Source: Euglena gracilis (taxonomy: Eukaryota; Euglenida; Euglenophyceae; Euglenales). From it: DNA of 64,000 nt. The DNA lies in the NCBI GenBank assembly GCA_039621445.1, contig CP154954.1, forward strand, positions 39,331,816 to 39,395,815. The letters are read 5' to 3'. The notes beneath the pieces were generated by a model. That model did not search any database. It saw only the letters and a list, made by a program, of their open reading frames with translations, and had not been told where the DNA came from. Below, piece after piece: positions 33,421 through 43,718 of the stretch (its first letter is position 1; each line of letters starts with the position of its first letter). The translations under genes and the position numbers were made by a program.

Positions 33421-35542
33421 TGGTGCATGTGCACCTAGATTCGGGTTGTGAAAACGCGAATCTGGAACATTTGGCGAATCTTCGGCAATGCATACTGCCG
33501 AATTTCGGTGTGAAACCCGCTGTTGGTTGGACACATTGTCCAGACCCACAGACAAGTCATGCACAGCTTTGCTCCAAATGCTCAACGAGTTGCAGTTGGC
33601 CGCAAATACGGTCAACCTCATCCTCCAAAGCGCGAATACGCTTGCGGTAACGGGAAAAGTCATCCAAGTGCGGAATCCTTTCGGAAATTCCGGTGACATC
33701 TTGGACAAGTTTCCCGTGAGACTCATCCAGTAATTGGAGTTGTCCCGTTAATGCTTTTACAGCTTTTGAGAGAATCTGCAAAGGTGGTGTCACCTCGGTT
33801 GGTGTGGTAGTGGGTACAACCGGTGCAGGGTCATCCGACAACGTGTTGTGGTACCCACGGGCAAATTTCCGGGTTGTGGCTTATCCAAAAACGCAAATTC
33901 GCTCGTCCAACCTGGTAATCTCACCATGCGTGGATCGGGCATTCCGATTCACCGATTCTTCAAGCCGTAATAGGCTGTTGCAAAAATCTTGCAAGGTTTC
34001 CTGATTGTCGGTGAGCATTTTGTCATAAAATGCCTTGAAATTAGGTTTCTAGTTCTTGGTAATCCGTGAACTGGAATCTGCTGGCAAAGACTGCATTTCC
34101 GTTAATTTGGTAGACACCGATGCATACCGGGTCTGGAGTTCCCCAATAGCTGTCTGAATACCGCTAATGTCCGGAACTCGGTGGGAAAGTGCGGAATAGC
34201 TTTGTTGCAAACCCGCAATGGCCGAGTTAATCCCGCCAACGTCGGACTGCAACTGCAACTGCAGGGATTCCTGCCGTTGTTCCATTTCCGCGACTTTCGC
34301 GCTCAGATTGGATAATCCAACCTGATTCGCGTCACAATAGCAGGTTTTCTGCTCAAAACGGGAAAGTCACTCCTCCAACTGCCGCACATACGTGTGGGGA
34401 GCAAAATTCTCGTTGGCTTGTGACTGGAATAGCCGAAAATTTACCGTTTCATCGCACAACAGCATAATGCGGTGTTGCGATTCATGGAAAGTTGCGGATA
34501 GGGTGGTGAAATGGTCCATAGACACAAATCCACCAGTACTGGATGTTGCAGACGAGGAATCTCGTGCATGCAACTGTTGTTGCAAATGCAACAACGCGGA
34601 TGAACAGGACTCCATTTGTCCCGATAGGTGTTGTAGTGAGTCATGCAAGTGCAGAAACTTGGAGTCATTCCGCGTTTCCGCTTCATGCATGCATTCACTA
34701 ATTTGCCGGAAGTTCTGCGGGAGTTGTTGGCACATTCTGTCAAAGGTTTCCCGAAAGTTTGCAAGGTCAATACCCGCACTTTCAAAATTCCTCTGGCAAT
34801 ATTTGCCAACTTCCTGCAAGTAATTCCAGCAGTGTTCCAGCTTGGTGAAGACATGTTTCTGGCTGTCCTCATCAAACTGAAGCACTTTGTTCAGTGCGGT
34901 TGCACATTCTGCAACGCATTGTTGCACATGGTTGAACTGCCTCACAAGTGGGTGATCCCCTGGAAGCCGAGCAACGATATCCTGCACATCCTCAGCAGTG
35001 AGGAGCTCACCAGTGCCCTTCCCTTAGCCATCCATGGGTTGGGATGTACCGGAGAATTCCGGTACCACTAGACGAGTCTCCACTTGCCAAGGCAGTGCCG
35101 GATAGCACCCAAGATCGGGTGGTGGTGGCAAAGCTCTGTAAGGGTTTGCCGGTGGAAGAGCGGGTGGGGGTTGAAAGAAACACGGTGATTCTAGTCCACC
35201 ATCACCAGAGAAGCCCGGTGGCGGAATCACCACAGGTCTCTCTGGTGTATGCAGCTGCACCATTGCCGCAAACAGAGGCGAATACCCCCGTTGTGGCAAG
35301 GTGAGTGCGGAAGAGGCCGCATTGGCCTCTGAAGCCAATAATGTGGAGGGCTCATCGCCGACCACTGTCAATGATGACAATTGTTGCAGTCTTGACAATT
35401 GAGCCAATTTTGCCTCATCGGCGTGGGAACTGGAAGCACTTTCACATAAAAGCTTCCAAACCCCTGTTTCTTGGTCAATGTCTTGCAATGATGCCTGTAA
35501 TAAGGCATAGTTGAATTGATGGCTGGGGCCTGTGCTTTGCAT
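33421..35542 (-). pseudogene. Gag N-terminal coiled-coil region (element B)
   Basis: The ATG at 35542 (MQSTGPSHQFNYALL) is the first good start after the primer-binding sites. The same frame continues with isolated in-frame stops at 35026-35024, 34369-34367 and 34051-34049. The sequence is rich in heptad-like repeats, Gln and Leu (LQHLSGQMESCSSALLHLQ, ESLQLQLQSDVGGINSAIAG, QILSKAVKALTGQLQLLDE), pointing to long coiled coils. Together with the capsid and nucleocapsid the Gag would be about 1,300 residues, very long for Ty3/Gypsy. The 34367 stop is TGA where element C has CGA, a C-to-T change at a CpG. Confidence 0.75.
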
Positions 35543-35731
35543 CTTTCTGATGGCAAAAACAACAAAAACCCACAAAACTAAGCAGTTGTGCTGGCACCAG
35601 AGGGGCTGTAACGGGTAATACCGTACAGAGCCTTCCGGAGCCTGCTCGTCTGCTTAGACGTTGACTAGAAGCCGGGAGCTGACGCTGCGACCGTGTAATA
35701 ACGGTGCAGGGGCCCTCCGCTGCCAGTCAGC

Positions 35732-35890
35732 GTAGGATCGAACCAATCTGCTACCAAGTGTAAAACCTGGAAGCTTTTCTTTCTGTGAAGTATGTGTAGG
35801 ATCGTAATCAAATCTGCTACCAACTGTAAAACCTGGTAGCTTTTCTTTCTGTGAAGTATGTGTAGGATCGTAACCAAATCTGCTACCAAG
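35732..35890 (-). promoter_or_regulatory. Triplicated primer-binding site of element B
   Basis: Directly inside the 5' LTR end (CAGACGTACA, then CT) the sense strand reads TGGTAGCAGATTTGGTTACG. TGGTAGCAGA is complementary to the 3' end (UCUGCUACCA) known for animal-type initiator tRNA-Met, and similarity extends into the T-arm region (GGTTACGATCC). The site is present three times, at 35862-35888, 35796-35822 and 35732-35756. Spacers of about 37 bp contain GAAGCTTTTCTTTCTGTG in the plus-strand reading. Confidence 0.8.
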
Positions 35891-36204
35891 TGTACGTCTG
35901 ATTCCCCAATTCCCCTTTCCCAATTCCCAAAAGCCTTCGCTTTCGCCTTGGCGCACCTACTTGGGAACTGAAAATGAGAGTAACAGAAAACCCTTTTCCC
36001 ACTTCCCAAGAAGCAAAGCACAGAGCATTACAGGGAGGACGGACTGGATATCCAAGTCCGGTCCGGAGAAAAGGAAGACAAACAGAATAAAGAATACCAC
36101 CTGTGGAGAGAGAAGGGGGGCACCCATTAGGAAATCCTAATAGGATCCGCTTCCATCCTAACTTCCTCAACGGGAAGGGGACAGAAGCGTACGCCTGGTA
36201 CACA
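35891..36204 (-). repeat. 5' LTR remnant of element B
   Basis: It matches 19496-19805 closely, in the same orientation. It contains only the 3' part of the LTR: homology stops at 36204 in GGTACACA, where the 29-bp array begins. The promoter part of the 5' LTR is therefore missing. Confidence 0.85.
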
Positions 36205-38560
36205 CCAGCAGCCATTTGCTTGCCTCGGCCGCACCAGCAGCCATTTGCTTGCTTCGGCCGCACTAGAAGCCATTTGCTTGCTTTGGCCGCGCCAGCAGCC
36301 ATTTGCTTGCTTCGGCCGCACTAGCAGCCGTTTGCTTGCTTCGGCCTCACCGGCCATGTGCTTGCTTCGGCCACACCAGCGGCCATTTGCTTGCTTCAGC
36401 CGCCCCAGCAGCCATTTGCCTGCTTCGGACTGGCCACTTTCTTGCTTTGGTGTGCTTGCAACCATTTGCTTACTTCAGACCGGCCATTTGCATGCTTCGG
36501 CCGCGCCAGCAGGCATCTGCTTGCTTCGGCCGCACCGGCAGCCATTGGCTTGCTTCGGCCGCACTAGCAGCCATTGGCTTGCTTCGGCCGCAGTAGCAGC
36601 CATTTGCTTGCTTCGGCCGCAGTAGAAGCCATTTGCTTGCTTCGGCCACACTTACAGCCATTTGCTTGCTTCAGCAACACCAGCAGCTACTAGCTTTCTT
36701 CGGCAACACCGGCCATTTGCTAGCTTCGGCCGCCTAGCAGCCATTTGCTCGCTTCTGCAACGCTAGCAGCCATTTCCTTGCTTCGGCCACACTAGCAGCC
36801 ATTTGGTTGCTTCGTCCACACCCGCCATTAGCTTGGTTCGGCCGCACCAGCTGCCATTTGCTTGCCTTGGACCGACAATTTGCTTGCAGCCATTTGCTTG
36901 CTTCCATCACACCAGCAACCATTTGCTTGCTCCGGACCGGACATTTGCTTGCTTTGGTGCGCTTGCAGCCATTTGCTTGCTTCGGCTAAACTAGCAACCA
37001 TTTGCTTGTTTCGGCTGCACTAGCAACCATTTGCTTGCCTCGGCCGCACTAGCGGCCATTTTCTTGCATCGGCCGCCGTAGCAGCCACTTTTTTTTTGCT
37101 TGCTTCGGCCATTTTTGCTTGCTTTGGCCGTAATAGCAGCCATTTGCTTGCTTCGGCCGCACTAGCAACCATTTGCTTGCTTCGGCTACACCGGCAATTT
37201 GCTTGCTTCGGCCGCGCCAGCAGCCATTTGCCTGGCCACTTTCTTGCTTTGGTGTGCAACCATTTGCTTATTTCAGACCGGCCATTTGCTTGCCTCGGCC
37301 ACACCGGCCATTTGCTTGCTTCGGCCGCACCAGCAGCCCTTTAGTTGCTTCGGCCGCGCCAGCAGCCATTTGCTTGCTTCGGCCGCGCCAGCGGCCATTT
37401 GCTTGCTTCAGCCGCACTAGCAGCCATTGGCTTGCTTCAGCCGCCCCAGCAGCCATTTGCATGCTTCGGACTGGCCACTTTCTTGCTTTGGTGTGCTTGC
37501 AACCATTTGCTTACTTCAGACCGGCCATTTGCTTGCTTCGGCCGCGCCATCAGGCATCTGCTTGCTTCGGCCGCACTAGCAGCCATTGGCTTGCTTCGGC
37601 CGCACCAGCAGCCATTTGCTTGCTTCGGCCACACCAGCAGTCATTTGTTTGCTTCAACCGCACTCGCAGCCATAGCCAATAGCTTGCTTCGGCCGCACCA
37701 GCATTTGCTTTTTTATCACACAGGCCATTTGCTTGCTTCGGCCGCACTAGCGGCCATTTGTTTGCTTTGGCCCCGCCCGTAGCCATTTGCTTGCTTCGGC
37801 TGTGGCAGCAGCCATTTGATTGCTTCGGCCGCACTATCGGCCATTAGATTGCTTCGGCCGCACTAGCAGCCATTTGCTTGCTTCGACCACACCGGTCATT
37901 TGCTTGCTCCGGCCGCTCTAGCGGACATATGCGCGCTTCGGCAACGCTATCAGCCATCTTGCTTGCTTCGGCCGCACCAGCAGCCATTTGCTTGCTTTGG
38001 TGTGCTTACTAGCTTGTACTTGATTGAGAGTGGCCACTTGCTTGCTTCGGCCACCGTATTAGCCATTTTCTTGCTTCGTCCACACCGGCAATTTGGTTGC
38101 TTCGGCAGCACCGGCAGCCATTTGCTTGCTTCGGCCGCACTATCAGCCATTTGCTTGCTTCGGCCGCAGTAGCAGCCATTTGCTTGCGTCGGCCACACTT
38201 ACAGCCATTTGCTTGCTTCAGCAACACCAGCAGCTACTAGCTTTCTTCGGCAACTCCGGCCATTTTCTAGCTTCGGCCGCCTAGCAGCCATTTCCTTGCT
38301 TCGGCCACACTAGCAGCCATTCGCTTGCTTCGTCCAAACCCGCCATTAGCTTGGTTCGGCCGCACCAGCAGCCATTTGCTTGCTTTGGACCGACAATTTG
38401 CTTGCAGCCATTTGCTTGCTTCCATCACACCGGCAACCATTTGCTTGCTCCGGACCGGACATTTGCTTGCTTTGGTGCGCTTGCAGCCATTTGCTTGCTT
38501 CGGCTAAACTAGCAACCATTTGCTTGCTTCGGCCACACGGCCATTTTCTTGCTTCGGTCG
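36205..38560. repeat. 29-bp tandem array, block 2
   Basis: It has the same unit as 18705-19495. In the first part unit starts are 29 bp apart (36241, 36270, 36299, 36328). Larger duplications are visible: the segment around 36645-37005 recurs at 38198-38530, and 36405-36545 recurs at 37440-37580. CACACTTACAGCC and CTACTAGCTTTCTTCGG mark the first pair. No genes are called; the long open frames follow from the stop-free unit. Confidence 0.93.
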
Positions 38561-40119
38561 TTGCGTCATTGCGGGAAAAAAAAACATCAAGCCGGACTAA
38601 AACTTCGGGAAATGCCAATTGAACGTCAATGACAAACTTAGGAGAAAACAAACAACAAAAAACCAAAAATGTGGCAAAACCACCACCAAAGGGGACGCCC
38701 GGCAGACTGCTGCGGCAACGCTGGCCACCTTCTCCGCTGCGGCACGGCAGAAGGGGAAGGTCTGGTGGGCGGGGGTCGCCCCCCCCCAACCAATTTTGGG
38801 AAAACGGAAATTTTGGCCGGGGAAAACTGTTGAAATGCATGCTTTTTAGGTGAAGACAACAATTTTTCACAAAAATACTGGAAAAACATGGTTCAGAAAC
38901 TGGTACTTTTTGGAAAGGGGTTGAAAGAAACGAAAGACAAAAAAAAGTGAAGAAAAGCTTGGCACAATCAAATTTCACTGAGATTTATTCTCTTAAAAAA
39001 AATTTGGGATCCAGATATTGGTGCTCCTTGAAGTACAAGAAGGCGGCGGAGGGGGGGAGGAACCATCCACCGACCACCCTGGCTGTTTTGGCCGATTCCG
39101 GTTCTGCCCTACGCCGCCCTGCCGGCCCCCCGCGTCGATGCGGTGGCGGCGGCGGTGGAAGGGGGGGGAGGGTGTGGGCCGCCGGCGACGCGGGGACGTC
39201 CTCGCCCTGCACACCACCAAAGGAGTGACGGGGGGCACTGGTTCTCTGGGACGCAATGGCAAAAATGCCCTCCCGCCCGCCTGGTGCGAAACGCAAAATT
39301 ACTGAACATATGTTTCTTTTTGCCCCAGAAACAACGGGCAAATTGTGGGACGGGGATTGCCTCAATGCCAAGAACTTGGGGGGGGAGTGCCAAAATGTTG
39401 GACCAGCTGACCCCCCCAAACCCCATTAGCACAGGGTTCAACGGGCCACAAAAATGAAATCTTGGTAATTTTTTCTGTGTTAATCAGGGTGGGGGCGTGA
39501 TGGTCGTGGCCAGATTGCCCCAATGCCAAGAACTGGGGGGTGCCAAAAAAAAGGTGCCCAGCCCCCGGGCCCCGGTCGGCTGGGTTCCCCACCACCATAA
39601 CCGCTATTTTTGCCGGAACCGTTTGAACAAATGCCCCAAGGGCAATTGGGGGGGGGGGTCAATTGGGGGCAAACAGAAAAATGGCAATCGGTGAACTGGA
39701 TGAAATACTGGATCATTTTCAAGTGTGAGATTGAGGCAAATTTTCCAGGAAATGAACAGAAAAGATGTGGGTATTGGAAATTCGATCGAAGGGTGCAGAG
39801 GGGGTTGAGGTGTGCTCTTGCCCAAGGATGAGAGGTTAGCGAACATCCTCCACAGGGTTTTCCTTTTCCAGTTATCCCTCAGGGGAACGGCATCAAAAGC
39901 TTTATGACACATTTCACAAGATTTTGGTTCCCGACCAGGCTTTTGCTTAAGGACCCCCCGGGGGGGGTACCGGCTAGCCAATCGACAATACACTGGAAAA
40001 AGTGGACTAGCTAGACCCGCTCCCCCCGAGGGGGGGGGGTCCGGGGGTCCCCCGGACTGGAAAAATGAGGTTTTTAACAGGTTTTTGGCTGACTTTGTTC
40101 CACAAATTCCCATTCAAAA
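38561..40119. other. Gene-free spacer between array and element C
   Basis: It is GC-rich with long C and G runs. A phrase CAATGCCAAGAACT(T)GGGGGG occurs at about 39363 and 39519 with similar surroundings, which is a decayed duplication. A fold-back lies at 39945-40055 (GGACCCCCCGGGGGG, GCTAGCC, CTAGCTAG, CCCCGAGGGGGG). No open frame here looks like a real protein. Confidence 0.55.
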
Positions 40120-41166
40120 AATGCCGCAGTTGGAGGAGCGACTTTCCCGTTTGGAGGAGAAAACCTGCTATTATGACGCGAATCAGGTTGGATTATCCAA
40201 TCTGAGCGCGAAAGTCGCAAAAATGGCACAACGGCAGGAATCCCTGCAGTTGCAGTTGCAGTCCGACGTTGGCGGGATTAACTCGGCCATTGCGGGTTTG
40301 CAACAAAGCTATTCCGCAATTTCCCACCGAGTCCCGGACAAAGCGGTATTCAGACTGCTATTGGGGAACTCCAGACCCGGTATGCATCGGTGTCTACCAA
40401 AATTATGGAAATGCAGTCTTTGCCTGCAGGTTCCATTTCACGGATTACCGAGAACCCTGATTTCAAGGCATTTTATGACAAAATGCTCACTGACAATCAG
40501 GAAACTTTGCAAGATTTCTGCAACAGCCTATTACGGCTTGAGGAATCGGTGAATCGGAATGCCCGATCCACGCAAGGTGAGATTACCAGGTTGGATGAGC
40601 GAATTTACGCGTTTCTGGATAAGCCACAACCCGGAAATTTGCCTGTGGGTAGCACAACCCCGGTATCGGATAACCCTACACCGGTTGCACCCACTACCAC
40701 ACCATCCAAGGTAACACCACCTTTGCAGATTCTCTCAACAGCTGTAAAAGCATTAACGGGACAACTCCAACTATTGGATGAGTCTCACGGGAAACTTGTC
40801 CAAGATGTCACCGGAATTTCCGAAAGGATTCTGCACACAGATGATTTTTCCTGTGACCGCAAGCGTATTCGCGCTTTGGAGGATGAGGTTGACCGTATTT
40901 GCGGCCAACTCCAGCTCGTTGAGCATTTGGAGCAAAGTGGGCATCACATGTGTGTCGCGTTGGATAATGTGTCCAACCAACAGCGGGTTCCACATCGTGA
41001 TTCGACAGTATGCATTTCCGAAGACGCGCCGAATGTTCCAGAGTCGCGCCACACCCACACCCCGACTCCAGGTGCACATGCACCACCACCACCCGTGTCC
41101 CACGTGTCACAATCCGCGATTCCGCGAATTGTGCCACCATTGGCCTTGCCCACAACCCAAACCTAG
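40120..41166 (+). pseudogene. Gag coiled-coil region (element C)
   Basis: The frame opens in a foreign context (start near 40085) and becomes Gag-like at QLEERLSRLEEKTCYYDANQ. It continues to SHRVPD, then a frameshift near 40342. The second frame (40390-41166) has QETLQDFCNSLLRLEESVNR and ALTGQLQLLDESHGKLVQD, then a Pro/Thr/His-rich tail. High Gln/Leu content with heptad spacing predicts coiled coils, as in element B. This copy shows that the TGA in element B at 34367 replaced an Arg codon. Confidence 0.78.
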
Positions 41167-42176
41167 TTTTCGGATGAACATCCCATTACGGGAACCGAAT
41201 TTTCGGAAAAAACGGCGATTCCGCCAAGTCTCCACCAAGAAATACATCATTCCATGCTTGTGCGTGGGATGAGCCAAACCCGTACACCGGGAGTGGGTCA
41301 CATGTTGTATGCGCGACATACCCCCACACCGGAGTGTCCCCCTATTACGGGTTACCAACAGGGTTTGCGACCGGATATCCGGTACCAGGATTCACCTTCA
41401 CCAGAAATTTCGCGATTCCGACAAGAATCCGGACAGGATACGCTTGGTGCTCGAGCGTACCCAGGCCCAAAACCGCGGAATACCACCGAGGGTCGTTGGG
41501 TTTCTCAGAAAGACTTCAAAGGCACCATCGCAATCGCGAACAAGGTGAAACCCCAATGGGATGGTGATCCAACCACATGGAGACAGTTTTTTCCGGGACT
41601 GGGTGTACTACTGGGCATTGAAGGGGCCAACCCAGGACCCAAACCCGGAGGTGATCAAGATGGAATTCATCGATTGCCTCCCAAGGGTTGAGAAGGAGCG
41701 CGCGCGACAACTCGTCATTCGCTACCGCGTTTCCTTTGATGACGTTGTAGAGCAATACGCTTCCACCAGCTCAAGTTTGGTCGCTAGGATCACCCTAGAG
41801 ACCAAGTGGCGGCAATGCGCCCCACCCGATCGCAAGTGGAAGTCCATTGACCTTTGGTATACCAAATGGTTAGGACTTGGCAAATGCACGAACAGTTTGA
41901 CGCTGTTCTCATGCATTTCACGCCTAGCCTCCTCAAGGATATCCATATCCTTGAACGCTGGATATCCATATCCACCAACGCTGGAATTACGTTTCCAAGC
42001 AGTTGAAGCTAACACAGCTTCTTGGTCACATTCAATCCGCGTATACCGTACACCCAACCGCGGGATTACCGGCTGGTTCAGTGAACGCATTGCAAAAATC
42101 ACCGGTTTCACCCACTTCACCAAACACGGTATCGAAAACGTGATACCCGCGTTCTTCGGACCAAGCCACGGATAAA
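41167..42176 (+). pseudogene. Gag capsid-like region (element C)
   Basis: KPQWDGDPTTWRQFFPGLG begins the capsid-like motif, and after a one-base frame change the other frame reads FFRDWVYYWALKGPTQD, VEKERARQLVIRYRVSFDD and LVARITLETKWRQCAPPD (41561-42175). A 12-bp GGATATCCATAT duplication near 41938-41970 (with an inverted ATCCATATCC) disrupts the region before NC. Confidence 0.68.
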
Positions 42177-42911
42177 GTGTGCTTTCTGTGCAACAAATCG
42201 GGGCATATGTCTCAGGAATGTCCTAACCCTGAAGCACAAAAGCGTGGTCAGAGTCCGCGAGGCTCGACCTCATCACGGGGTTTGAATTCCTCCGCGTTTT
42301 CACGCCAATCGGGCAATTCACGGTCATCGGGTCCCCGTTCCGGTGGTATTAGCCCCCGGATCCCGTTCCGCGATGAGCGGAAACACGGTACCCCTCGGGG
42401 CAGGTCACCCGGTGCCCCTGCCAAGAAGCGTGATTCTTATCGCGAGACATCGCGATCGCGTTCGCGAAGCGGATCATCCTCTTCGCGATCCTCATTGGGA
42501 AAACCCCGATACACCGGTCATGGTCGACGGGATACCCGGTCACCACGACGGTTTGACGGGAAATCGGGAAACCGATCCCCCCCCGTTCCAGATTCGCGAC
42601 ACAAATCTCAGTGTTCGCTTTGTGGATCGAGTGGTCACCACTCATCCAAGTGTCCGCGTTCTCGTTCTCCCCGCCCTAGCCAACGTCATCGCGGTATGAA
42701 TCGCGGTGACAAGGGTCATTCCTCCAACCGCCATAAAGTCGGTTTCAAGATATCTTGTTTGGAGGATGACACCCCGGCTTCGGGCAGGGAGGGGGATGAG
42801 ACCACGGATACCGATTTCGACGAGGCCCGCATGGCGGTGCACACGTTGAAATCCGTTTACACCTCTAAAAGGCCCGTAGCCGGCTATTCGGCCGGTCCGG
42901 ACCAGGAGTAG
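42177..42911 (+). CDS. Gag nucleocapsid, zinc knuckles around RS-rich domain (element C)
   Basis: This is one open frame. Knuckle 1 is CFLCNKSGHMSQEC (42180-42221). Then come ~130 residues with RSSGPRSGG, RDERKHGTPRGRSPG, SRSRSRSGSSSSRSS and SRSPRPSQRHRGMNRG. Knuckle 2 is CSLCGSSGHHSSKC (42612-42653). After it a short acidic tail (EGDETTDTDFDEARM) leads toward protease. Both knuckles keep the C-X2-C-X4-H-X4-C spacing. RS repeats are phosphorylated and bind RNA and splicing proteins in SR proteins; that a Gag uses them this way is inference. Confidence 0.88.
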   Translation: MCFLCNKSGHMSQECPNPEAQKRGQSPRGSTSSRGLNSSAFSRQSGNSRSSGPRSGGISPRIPFRDERKHGTPRGRSPGAPAKKRDSYRETSRSRSRSGSSSSRSSLGKPRYTGHGRRDTRSPRRFDGKSGNRSPPVPDSRHKSQCSLCGSSGHHSSKCPRSRSPRPSQRHRGMNRGDKGHSSNRHKVGFKISCLEDDTPASGREGDETTDTDFDEARMAVHTLKSVYTSKRPVAGYSAGPDQE

Positions 42912-43149
42912 GGGAGTCCGAGGTCCGAGGGCACAAACCTGTGGGCTGATGAACAGATGGAGGTAGGACCTGATCAACCCTGCCCCCCCGGGTACCGACC
43001 TTACTGGTCGGTACCCGGAAAATTTTCGGGTCCCCCACCCCCCACTCCAACTTTCCGCTCGGAATGTTGTGCAAAGTCGGAAAGGGTTCACGGGAAAGCT
43101 GGCAAGAAAACGTATTTTCGCCAGAACCTTCACTTTGCTTACCCCCCAT

Positions 43150-43520
43150 GGAACTTTTGGCCCAAGCGGAAATCAGAAGCCAAAATTTTTGTGCAAAAGT
43201 CAAAATTCTCATTGACACTGGTTGTCGCATTGCACTACTTTTTCGGTACGGGTTGATACCAACACCCCCCCTTGGTGAAAGCCAAGAAGCGGATCAAAAT
43301 TACAACGGCTGACAACACCCCCATGTGCGATGGTGACTTGGGATGCATTTTGGACTTAGTCCTACCCCTCATCCCCAAGCACCACTCACACCCCCCCAAC
43401 CACAAAATTTTCCGGATACCTGGGGATAAGAATCCGGAATGCATGGGTCTGACGTAATTCTGGGATGCCCCTTTTTACGTCAGCACCGGCTGGTAGTGGA
43501 TTGCCACTCCAACGGTTTCC
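43150..43520 (+). pseudogene. Aspartic protease (element C)
   Basis: KILIDTGCRIALLFRYG carries the DTG active site (codons at 43211-43222). Then, in other frames, KITTADNTPMCDGDLG and HGSDVILGCPFLRQHRLVVD supply the flap and the ILG-FL motif. At least two frame changes divide the ~110-residue domain. Directly after it lies a C-rich tract (43520-43561) that is likely to have slipped. Confidence 0.75.
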
Positions 43521-43718
43521 CCCCCCCCCACCACCCCCCCCCCCAACCCCCCCCCCCCCCTCATCACCTGTGGCGTCAACCACGACAGCCACCAATTTTT
43601 CCACACCGTTTTCGAAAACTTTTTCCCCCGTTACCAACCACACCTACCAACGTTTTCCACACCGGGTGTACCGAGAAAGTTCACCCCCTGCACACTGACA
43701 CACCAACTTCCGTTCCCC

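Larger units (their letters stand above)
19496..36204 (-). mobile_element. Element B: long Ty3/Gypsy chromovirus with extra 3' cistron
   Basis: Minus-strand order: 5' LTR remnant (36204-35891), primer-binding sites (35890-35732), Gag (35542-31566), protease (near 31260-30970), methyltransferase-like domain (30386-29628), RT (29600-28689), RNase H and integrase (28604-26874), chromodomain (27001-26435), extra polyprotein (26241-20715), 3' LTR (ending at 19496). At more than 16.7 kb it is far longer than most Ty3/Gypsy elements. Both LTR outer sides touch the same 29-bp array, so it apparently inserted inside that array. Stops and frameshifts in gag and pol show it is inactive as it stands. Confidence 0.88.

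Noticed and set aside
35588-35606. TGGTGCCAGCACAAC as the primer-binding site of element B
   Set aside because: It is about 290 bp from the LTR end, whereas TGGTAGCAGA lies two bases from the LTR end and fits a known tRNA.
37786-37806. Resemblance of CCGTAGCCATTTGCTTGC to the dinoflagellate spliced leader (CCGTAGCCATTTTGGCTCAAG)
   Set aside because: The match stops after CCGTAGCCATTT, and the word is an ordinary variant of the 29-bp array unit.
38947-39457. GC-rich open frames in the spacer before element C
   Set aside because: Competing frames on both strands are equally open, as expected from GC-rich sequence with few stops.
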